Source: an uncultured Oscillospiraceae bacterium (GTDB lineage: Bacteria; Bacillota; Clostridia; Oscillospirales; Oscillospiraceae). From it: a stretch of DNA of 29,073 nucleotides. Shown here in pieces: positions 22,642-28,360 of the stretch. How positions within the stretch are numbered: position 1 is the first letter of the stretch; every line of letters starts with the position of its first letter. The position numbers were made by a program, and so were the translations under genes. The notes under the pieces were generated by a model that saw only the letters and a list, made by a program, of their open reading frames with translations, was not told the origin of the DNA and made no database searches. The stretch is taken from assembly GCA_910577415.1 (NCBI GenBank), contig CAJTLK010000014.1:1-29073 (forward strand). The letters are read 5' to 3'.

Positions 22642-23127
22642 CTAAAAAGCGTTATGCTCTATCACCAGATCCCGGCACCGCTCCAAAGCGCGGGAAAACC
22701 GGCTGCGGGAGGCCGATTCGGAAAGTCCCAGGTAGTCGGCGATCATTCTGTGATCCATTTGCTTTCCAAAACGCAGGATCAATATCTGCTTGTCGGGATC
22801 GGGCAGCTCCTCGGGCAGCAGCACCAAAAGGTCGTCAGTCGTTTCCGGCGCCGCGAGATGAAAAACGCTTTCGAGAGGGACCTCGGAATGGGAGCGGAGC
22901 AGCCTGCGTTCATTTTTGCAAAGGTAGCCTACGACCAGGGTAAACCATCCCTCCGGGTTGGGGTGGGTGGTAAAGTCTTTCTTTTGGACAAGCGCCAATA
23001 AAAAGGCCTCCTGAACAGATTCCTCTGCCAGGTCTTTGCAGCCCGTCAGACGGAACGCCAGACGGAAAAGCCTTTCGTGATTGTCCTTGAAAAGAGAGGC
23101 GAGCAGACGACTGCGCTCCTGTTCCAT
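22642..23127 (-). CDS. RNA polymerase sigma factor, ECF-like sigma-70 family
   Basis: Predicted 161-residue alternative sigma factor. Region 2 spans about residues 10-78 (ERLFRLAFRLTGCKDLAEES for core binding and -10 contact), and region 4 about 100-155 with the helix-turn-helix MIADYLGLSESASRSRFSRA. Regions 1 and 3 are absent, as in ECF factors. A GTG at 23139 is in frame, but ATG 23127 has GGGGAGGTGA 8 nt before it. The DUF4367 membrane protein gene follows 86 nt downstream. Its own upstream region lacks the regulon promoter in the right orientation, so it does not appear to drive its own synthesis directly. It very probably recognises promoters P1-P4. Confidence 0.9.
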   Translation of the reverse strand: MEQERSRLLASLFKDNHERLFRLAFRLTGCKDLAEESVQEAFLLALVQKKDFTTHPNPEGWFTLVVGYLCKNERRLLRSHSEVPLESVFHLAAPETTDDLLVLLPEELPDPDKQILILRFGKQMDHRMIADYLGLSESASRSRFSRALERCRDLVIEHNAF

Positions 23128-23272
23128 GCGAAGCTTCACCTCCCCGGCAGTCTTTGGGATATATTTCCTTCTTGAATTTTGTCATAAGTTTTTCCGAAAG
23201 AAAAGCCCTCTTTTCATCCAAATACGACCTCTTTTGGCAAAAACAACAAATTTTAATTTTTTTCAAAAACGA

Positions 23273-23303
23273 TGCAACAAAATGCCTCTCTCGTTACATA
23301 TAT
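23273..23303 (+). promoter_or_regulatory. ECF-type promoter P2
   Basis: TGCAACAAAATGCC (23273-23286) and CGTTACATATA (23292-23302), almost identical to P1 over 30 positions and divergent from the sigma gene. It points toward the HTH/zinc-ribbon gene about 170 nt away, past a terminator-like hairpin. Confidence 0.8.
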
Positions 23304-23344
23304 CTATGGGAATATTTGCTATTGGAAAGGCGGAGGCGATAAAA

Positions 23345-23379
23345 TCCGGCTTTCGCTGCAAAAGCCGGACCTATTTTTC
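23345..23379 (+). terminator. Terminator-like hairpin in the P2 leader
   Basis: TCCGGCTTT (23345-23353) and AAAGCCGGA (23361-23369), 9 bp, followed by CCTATTTTTC. Placed about 35-40 nt after the likely P2 start, it would yield a short RNA or act as an attenuator. Confidence 0.6.
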
Positions 23380-23475
23380 TTCAGGGAGGAAAAATAAGGA
23401 ACAATACTTCCTTGAGGTAAAAGGGGCTTCCCCATACTCTAAAAGCATCTTATCGACAGAAAGAGTGGGTCTGCG

Positions 23476-23880
23476 ATGTTTTTAGACAATTTATCCGCTT
23501 CTCTTCTTCAGCTCTGCGACGCTGAGCGCCTCAGCTATGAGCGGGCTTCCGAGCGGTGCCAATGCAGTTCCAAGCACTTTGCCAACATTGTCCGCAAACG
23601 CACTCACCCGACCCTTAACGTCTTTGAGCAAATCTGCCTTGGCTTTCATGAAACGCCCAACCACCTTTTGGGCATAGAGGAAAGCGATCTCTCCTATCGG
23701 GCGCCTATGGCGGTCATGGAGATCCGGGCGTTTCCCAATATGACCGGCAAACCGATGTTTCCCGTCTGCCCTAGATGCAAAGCGTCTCTGGAGCGGGAGT
23801 ATCTGTCTTATTGCAATTACTGTGGGCAATGCCTTTCCTGGGAGCATCTCAAAGTCGCCGCCATAATAGTTTGTTTATAG
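23476..23880 (+). CDS. Small HTH protein with C-terminal zinc ribbon
   Basis: Predicted 134-residue cytoplasmic protein. The N-terminal 67 residues resemble a Cro/CI-type helix-turn-helix (YERASERCQCSSKHFANIVR, then LNVFEQICLGFHETPNHLLG). The C-terminal part has four cysteines in CPRC (98-101) and CNYC (113-116), followed by GQCLSW, a zinc-ribbon pattern. The start ATG 23476 is preceded by AGAGTGGG, a weak site. It lies downstream of promoter P2 and immediately before the first duplicated cassette, so it may be a regulator of the island. No target can be read from the sequence; the HTH call is moderate. Confidence 0.75.
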   Translation: MFLDNLSASLLQLCDAERLSYERASERCQCSSKHFANIVRKRTHPTLNVFEQICLGFHETPNHLLGIEESDLSYRAPMAVMEIRAFPNMTGKPMFPVCPRCKASLEREYLSYCNYCGQCLSWEHLKVAAIIVCL

Positions 23881-23886
23881 CCCTTA

Positions 23887-24198
23887 AAATTCGTCATATG
23901 AAACAAAAAGTAAAAAATGAAAAAAGACTGCAACAAAACGGGCGTCTTGTTACATATATAACAAGTATAGAGGCAAATAATGGGAGCAAAATTGCGTTTT
24001 GCGAAAGAGGTGGGTCCAATGCAGAGCTGAAGAGAAGCCGCGGAGCGGAAAAGGCCGCTTCCCGGTGCGACCCGGGAGGGACGGCCTTCCATAAAAATTT
24101 GACACAAAAGAAAGGAAGCTATAAAATGAAAACACGGAAAAAGCTCGTCAGTATCCTCTGCGCGGCGGCCCTGCTGGTCTCCGCCCTCCCCGCCGCTT
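23887..24198 (+). repeat. Promoter-leader-signal peptide cassette, copy A
   Basis: About 310 nt matching 26107-26410 with high identity. It covers the upstream A-rich tract, promoter P3, the 160-nt leader and the first roughly 24 codons of the following gene. Similarity stops at the signal peptide cleavage region. The leader contains GC-rich hairpins (for example CCCGG-TGCGAC-CCGGG), a Met-Gln-Ser mini-ORF at 24019-24030, and CTTCC (24086-24090) that can pair with the GGAAG of the ribosome binding site (24114-24118). Confidence 0.85.
23929..23959 (+). promoter_or_regulatory. ECF-type promoter P3 (before the first hydrolase)
   Basis: TGCAACAAAA (23929-23938) and TGTTACATATA (23948-23958), same spacing as P1 and P2, with an A-rich tract upstream. 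It is 167 nt before the start codon. Confidence 0.8.
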
Positions 24199-25493
24199 CC
24201 GCCGTTGAACCCGTGGAGAATGGTTTTGACACATTAAGTATTAGTATGGATGATTACTATGCGGCAACAAAACCGACATCAATGCTCTTTCATACAACCT
24301 CAGAGTATGACATAGTGAAAAACGTATGTGAAGCATTTATTGCTGTTGGTCGGGCATCTGTAAGAAGTCCTGAATATTCCCTGGAAGCATTTTCGGATTT
24401 GTCTCAAGACCAAGTAGAATACCGTCAATCGGAATATCAATATCTGGCTGCGCTGTATGAGGCAACAGATGTGGCGATTTTAAGAGACGATATGCTGTTT
24501 TCTGACTTTGAAGCAGAGATCGACGGTACATCCGCCACAGCGTCTGTTATTGAAAAATACACATATTACACAAATGACTTTGATGGCTACAATTTTAGAA
24601 TGAGAAAGTATACCTTTTCTCTTGATGAGCAGGGGGATGAAAATTGGGTCATTACAGGTGTCGTCACCGATGATCCGTGGGAAACGAGCGATTTTTCTTA
24701 TGAGCCATACAGTATAGCAGACGTTGATAATGTTGCAAATGCGGTGGTCCCAATTGATACGGACATGGAAGCGGACAGATTGGGCGAAAAAGTCGCGGCG
24801 CGATCATCCGGCCTGTATAAGTGGACATATAATACCTCAGCCGCAGTCGAGTATGCTGAACACTTCTTTAATGCATCGGCGACTGGAGGATATAACCCAC
24901 TGTTTCCATTTAAGACGAATGAAAATGGTGCTGGGGTAAATTGCCAGAATTTCGCTTCGCAGTGCGTATGGGCGGGATTGATTGGGGACTGTGACATAGC
25001 TCTGGCAATGACCAGCCGTACTGCGCTTCCGGCTGTTACTGCAAGCAGGGCGGGAAGTTCTGCAAAAAATGTTTGGAGTTATGAGGATGGCTATACGTCG
25101 GCGTACGATGGTAATCCATGGGTAAGCTCTACCCGCTTTGCCAAAATGATAAAGAATAGTAACACCATAACAGAGGGACCATATGGAAATACTCACTACG
25201 GAAATTTGAACTACGCAGACGTTGGAGATGTGATCCATATTAACTGGTCTGGCGAAGCGGTTGACTATACAAGCACCTTGAATCATGCAATGTTTGTAAC
25301 CGCTGCAAATGGTGATTTTGGCAGTAGGATGGTGACGGATTTGAAGATCGCGGCAAATAGCTCTTCCACAAATGCGGCTTATCAATCCCTCGTGTCATAT
25401 GTTGGCAAGAGTTATAAGGACAAAAACTTTTCCACCTCAATTATTGACTGTGGATATTACAGTATTCCAAGGGATTGGATGAATTTTAACTGA
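24126..25493 (+). CDS. Secreted putative amidase (Amidase_6-like cysteine hydrolase)
   Basis: Predicted 455-residue exported protein. A Sec signal peptide (about residues 1-26, MKTRKKLVSILCAAALLVSA) is followed by an N-terminal domain of roughly 200 residues without recognised motifs. The catalytic domain (about 235-455) has YNTSAAVEYAEHF, the nucleophile region VNCQNFASQCVWAG with C273, and H387 in LNHAMFVT, as in the Amidase_6 group of papain-fold cell-wall or peptide amidases. ATG 24126 follows AAAGGAAG. Base composition is clearly more AT-rich than the housekeeping genes. The next gene overlaps its stop. Under P3, so probably part of the ECF regulon. Peptidoglycan or peptide as substrate is inference. 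Confidence 0.8.
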   Translation: MKTRKKLVSILCAAALLVSALPAASAVEPVENGFDTLSISMDDYYAATKPTSMLFHTTSEYDIVKNVCEAFIAVGRASVRSPEYSLEAFSDLSQDQVEYRQSEYQYLAALYEATDVAILRDDMLFSDFEAEIDGTSATASVIEKYTYYTNDFDGYNFRMRKYTFSLDEQGDENWVITGVVTDDPWETSDFSYEPYSIADVDNVANAVVPIDTDMEADRLGEKVAARSSGLYKWTYNTSAAVEYAEHFFNASATGGYNPLFPFKTNENGAGVNCQNFASQCVWAGLIGDCDIALAMTSRTALPAVTASRAGSSAKNVWSYEDGYTSAYDGNPWVSSTRFAKMIKNSNTITEGPYGNTHYGNLNYADVGDVIHINWSGEAVDYTSTLNHAMFVTAANGDFGSRMVTDLKIAANSSSTNAAYQSLVSYVGKSYKDKNFSTSIIDCGYYSIPRDWMNFN

Positions 25494-26035
25494 TGAATAT
25501 GAAAAAAGGTGCTATTTCCTTGTTGGTCATTGCAATTACCCTATTTGCCATTGCCCTTGTCGCGACAAACCGAAAAGATTTGCAGCAAGAAGAAATAAGC
25601 AGTAATATATTGGACGATTATGACAAGAGAGCGGAGGCAGAAGAGTTTATATTAAATGTCAAGGGGGACGCTCTCCAAAGAGCATATTTAACAGGAACGA
25701 CTTTGCTGTATTATGATCCGGGTTCTTTGTGCGCGCGGGTGGATGATGAGTTAACCAATCATTATATTTCACAACGGCTAATTCATGATTCCGACCCATC
25801 GTACACAGCGCCAGAGGAAGTAAAGGAGCTATACTTAAATCACTACTATTCTGTACTATTTGAATATACTGCGGAATATGATCCCTACCAATTTTCCATT
25901 GTAGATGGTGAGGAAGGCCGGTTGCGCGTTAAAGAAGAATATTTTGTTGTAGAGAAAAACGGGGTTTGGGAAATTTGCGACAACCAATATCGTGGTTCTG
26001 TTCCAGTCTCTGAAGAACAAGAAGTTGTAAAATAA
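25493..26035 (+). CDS. Membrane-anchored partner of the amidase, unknown function
   Basis: Predicted 180-residue protein with an N-terminal membrane anchor (about residues 5-24, GAISLLVIAITLFAIALVA) and an extracytoplasmic acidic domain. The body (FILNVKGDALQRAYLTG, VLFEYTAEYD, RLRVKEEYFVVEKNGVWEICD) looks like an alpha+beta fold of the NTF2/DUF4829 kind often found next to secreted proteins, but I do not recognise it. Its ATG overlaps the amidase stop codon by one base (TGATG), so translation is coupled. It might be an inhibitor, immunity protein, chaperone or surface tether for the amidase; none is shown. A terminator hairpin follows. Confidence 0.75.
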   Translation: MNMKKGAISLLVIAITLFAIALVATNRKDLQQEEISSNILDDYDKRAEAEEFILNVKGDALQRAYLTGTTLLYYDPGSLCARVDDELTNHYISQRLIHDSDPSYTAPEEVKELYLNHYYSVLFEYTAEYDPYQFSIVDGEEGRLRVKEEYFVVEKNGVWEICDNQYRGSVPVSEEQEVVK

Positions 26036-26062
26036 AGAGACAGTTTTCTATTTTCCATTTGT

Positions 26063-26089
26063 AAGGGGCCGCCCACCGGGCGGCCCCTT
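26063..26089 (+). terminator. Terminator hairpin after the amidase pair
   Basis: A 12-bp stem, AAGGGGCCGCCC / GGGCGGCCCCTT, loop ACC, followed by TGC rather than a long T run. The core stem recurs at 28153-28175. Confidence 0.75.
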
Positions 26090-26106
26090 TGCTATGCACT
26101 CATTTG

Positions 26107-26410
26107 AAATTCGTCATATGAAACAAAAAGTAAAAAATAAAAAAGGCTGCAACAAAATGAGCGTCTCAAGACATATATAGGTAGGGGCAAATGATGGAAA
26201 CAGGATTTTGCCTTAAAAGGGGTGGGTCTAATGCAGAGTTGAAGAGAAGCCGCGGGGCGGGAAATACCGTTTCCCGGCGCGGCCCGGGAGGGACGGCCTT
26301 CCATAAAAATTTGACACAAAAGAAAGGAAGCTGTAAAATGAAAACACGGAAAAAGTTTGTCAGTATCCTCTGTGCGGCGGCCCTGCTGGTCTCCGCTCTC
26401 CCCGCTGCGG
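26107..26410 (+). repeat. Promoter-leader-signal peptide cassette, copy B
   Basis: Second copy of the unit at 23887-24198: promoter P4, leader and signal-peptide codons, with scattered differences mostly in the hairpin arms. It also keeps the Met-Gln-Ser mini-ORF (26231-26242) and the CTTCC (26298-26302) / GGAAG (26326-26330) pair. Together with the terminator before it, this accounts for the roughly 300-nt gene-free stretch 26036-26337. Confidence 0.85.
26148..26178 (+). promoter_or_regulatory. ECF-type promoter P4 (before the second hydrolase)
   Basis: TGCAACAAAATGAGCGTCTC (26148-26167) then ACATATA (26171-26177). The -35 half and ACATATA are conserved; CGTT of P1/P2 is CAAG here, so this may be a weaker promoter. 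Confidence 0.75.
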
Positions 26411-27399
26411 CGGCAGAAAAAACCGAGACAAATAATGCGAGCACCGATTTTTATATGCAGGTTGAATCCTTTTTGCAAAACGCCGACGTTGAGTATGGCA
26501 TTTCAAAATATGATAACGTATTTCTCGGAGGAGAAATACCAGCATACTACGTAGAAGATGAAACAGGAGCTTTGCAAACATCATCTATTCATTACTATCC
26601 GATTTTTGGAGATGATTCAGTGATTGGACTTCTGGAAACCTACAATGACGAAAACGGAAATCAAGTGTTCTATTATTCTAAAGCGCATTGTAAAACCATT
26701 AATAACTTTTTGAAAGAAAACGTCCCAATTGCAGTTGTTGGAAATGGCACGTCTCTCTTTGTTGTGAGTAACAATAAAACGGAAAATTTAACCGAAGCCG
26801 GAAACACGGCTAACTTGCCGTGTGAATATAGTGAAGTCATTTGCTCATCTCCGCTCAACAACTTGCATAGCTTAAATATTGCTGCGCATCAGCAATCCAG
26901 GGCTGCAGACAGTTATATGATTTCTGGTGTCTTGAGACATACCCAGCATGAAACGTGGGCGTGCTGGGCTGCTTGTGTTGCGTCATATGGCTATTTTTAT
27001 ACAGAGAAAAACTACACATACACATCAAAAGTCGTTGCGGATAAAATGAACTGGCATGATTATGCAACAATGAGCAAAGTAAAGAGTGCGCTCAAATCAT
27101 TATATGGTATTTCCCATCCTTATTATAGCGCAAGTAATCTTCACACAAGCAATCTCATTCGATATATTAGCAATGATAAACCCATAATGGCGGGATTGGT
27201 AAAAAGCACAAACAGCAGCGCCCCGGGGCATATGGTCATTATTCGCGGATATGCGTCAAATTCTTCTTTTTTTGGCCTTTCCATTATGGATCCTGCTGAA
27301 AGTGAATATGCACTCGTCAGCGTATCTACTGATAACCCTATTACATTTCCTATTGGTGCGCAAGTTTATAAACTAAATGAATATTTGGTAAACGGATGA
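26338..27399 (+). CDS. Secreted papain-like cysteine protease
   Basis: Predicted 353-residue exported protein with the same signal peptide as the upstream amidase (MKTRKKFVSILCAAALLVSA), cleaved near residue 26. A propeptide-like region of about 165 residues follows, then a papain-fold domain. Q203 precedes the nucleophile C209 in WACWAAC, H298 lies in PGHMVIIRGY, and D318 in IMDPAES, giving a complete Cys-His-Asp set. The pattern resembles the C39-like/AvrRpt2-like group of papain-fold proteases. AAAGGAAG precedes ATG 26338. It lies under promoter P4; the next gene overlaps its stop by 4 nt. Base composition is AT-rich. Substrate unknown. Confidence 0.85.
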   Translation: MKTRKKFVSILCAAALLVSALPAAAAEKTETNNASTDFYMQVESFLQNADVEYGISKYDNVFLGGEIPAYYVEDETGALQTSSIHYYPIFGDDSVIGLLETYNDENGNQVFYYSKAHCKTINNFLKENVPIAVVGNGTSLFVVSNNKTENLTEAGNTANLPCEYSEVICSSPLNNLHSLNIAAHQQSRAADSYMISGVLRHTQHETWACWAACVASYGYFYTEKNYTYTSKVVADKMNWHDYATMSKVKSALKSLYGISHPYYSASNLHTSNLIRYISNDKPIMAGLVKSTNSSAPGHMVIIRGYASNSSFFGLSIMDPAESEYALVSVSTDNPITFPIGAQVYKLNEYLVNG

Positions 27400-28136
27400 A
27401 AAAAAGAAAAAAAGTTGCGTTCATATTATCTATACTCTTGGCCTGTTCAATCGCCATCTGCGCAAGAGGAACGTATGTGTTCTCCGGCGAAAGGCTGGAG
27501 AAGGCGCTGTCGTCTGGGTGGGAGTTGGGAGCGAGACCGTCTTTCCAATACGATGGAGTGCGGTACTATTTCAGGGAAAAGAGCGTGCATCCCAAGCTCG
27601 TCAGCAAGGACATTTTTCACCTTACGAAATTGAACGAAGAAAACGCCCCTTCCCAGGACAAGCCGGAGCTGTTGGGCTGTTCCGTATGGGCGCTACCGGA
27701 TAACGGCGATGCGTTATATCTGAGAAAGGGCGGAAGCAGGTACTTTTTATTTATGTCTGCCCCGGCTTGGTTTAGCTGGATATGTTACGATAATAGCTTC
27801 TTCTTATACGAGGGGCACAGTCAGACTAATGTGGGTAGAGGACTGGAAGACAGGACGCATTTGCCGGATGCGTTTATTCCTCTCGGCACGGTCAGCTTTG
27901 ACGAAGCGGATCGAGACCGCATGCCCCACAAGAACATGACGACAAACGACCCTTGGCTCAAAAACCATCAAGCCTATCTTGATCCCCAAAATGAAAAAGA
28001 ACTATATGTTGAAATACCAAATGGAGCGTACAGCGAAGGACCGTTGGTCACGAGGTATGATCGATATATCAAGACAGACCCCAAGACCATTACAGAGGCC
28101 TTTGCCTATTTGCCCCTCTCTCAGCCCACAGCGTAA
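27396..28136 (+). CDS. Exported or membrane-anchored partner of the protease, unknown function
   Basis: Predicted 246-residue protein. The N-terminus (MKKRKKVAFILSILLACSIAI, residues 1-21) is a signal peptide or anchor; a Cys in LLACS could be a lipoprotein site, but the lipobox is imperfect. The rest contains YDGVRYYFREK, LGCSVWALPDNGDALYLRKGG and other beta-strand-like segments that I do not recognise as a family. ATG 27396 overlaps the protease stop (ATGA), mirroring the amidase and its partner. An inhibitor or immunity role is possible but unproven. The two partner proteins share no obvious sequence. The gene ends before a terminator hairpin. Confidence 0.75.
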   Translation: MKKRKKVAFILSILLACSIAICARGTYVFSGERLEKALSSGWELGARPSFQYDGVRYYFREKSVHPKLVSKDIFHLTKLNEENAPSQDKPELLGCSVWALPDNGDALYLRKGGSRYFLFMSAPAWFSWICYDNSFFLYEGHSQTNVGRGLEDRTHLPDAFIPLGTVSFDEADRDRMPHKNMTTNDPWLKNHQAYLDPQNEKELYVEIPNGAYSEGPLVTRYDRYIKTDPKTITEAFAYLPLSQPTA

Positions 28137-28152
28137 ATAACATTCGTTTTTG

Positions 28153-28175
28153 GGGGCCGCCCGGTGGGCGGCCCC
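28153..28175 (+). terminator. Terminator hairpin after the protease pair
   Basis: A 10-bp stem, GGGGCCGCCC (28153-28162) / GGGCGGCCCC (28166-28175), loop GGT. It has the same stem as the hairpin at 26065-26087, with the loop complemented. A T-rich stretch (TTGCTTTC) follows. Confidence 0.7.
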
Positions 28176-28278
28176 TTGCTTTCTCCCTGTGGGGAGGATT
28201 TTCTGCCGGGGACTTCCTTTTCGGGAAACTTCCAGTGAGATTTACACAAAAAATCGCTTTAAAACCGCAAACAGACGG

Positions 28279-28307
28279 TTTACAAATCACAAAACAGGTG
28301 ATAAAAT
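28279..28307 (+). promoter_or_regulatory. Promoter of the pyruvate:ferredoxin oxidoreductase gene
   Basis: TTTACA (28279-28284), 17-nt spacer, TAAAAT (28302-28307) with extended -10 TGA, 53 nt before the start codon. Confidence 0.8.
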
Positions 28308-28360
28308 GAGAACGCTGTGAATATGCAACCTTAGCATTACTTTAAGGAGGAGTTGCGAAT

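Larger units (their letters stand above)
23128..23475. other. Divergent intergenic region between the sigma and HTH genes
   Basis: AT-rich, about 350 nt. It holds promoter P2, the hairpin at 23345-23379 and, on the minus strand, a weak possible promoter for the sigma gene (ATGACA, 16 nt, TATATC near 23157-23184). Open frames crossing it have no ribosome binding site and are not supported. Confidence 0.6.

Noticed and set aside
23306..23485. Small protein starting ATGGGAATATTTGC just after P2
   Set aside because: No ribosome binding site, the frame ends inside the start of the HTH gene, and a terminator-like hairpin lies within it.
23900..24125. In-frame extension of the amidase upstream of its signal peptide
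   Set aside because: The open frame is not kept in the second cassette copy (an in-frame TAG follows soon after ATGAAACAAAAAG there), it would bury the signal peptide inside the protein, and the P3 promoter lies within it.
24099..24127. Consensus promoter TTGACA-17-TAAAAT just before the amidase gene, with a second copy at 26311-26339 before the protease gene
   Set aside because: The -10 box overlaps the ATG, so transcripts would start inside the coding region and lack the ribosome binding site and signal peptide start. It is inherited in both cassette copies, so its repetition is not independent support.
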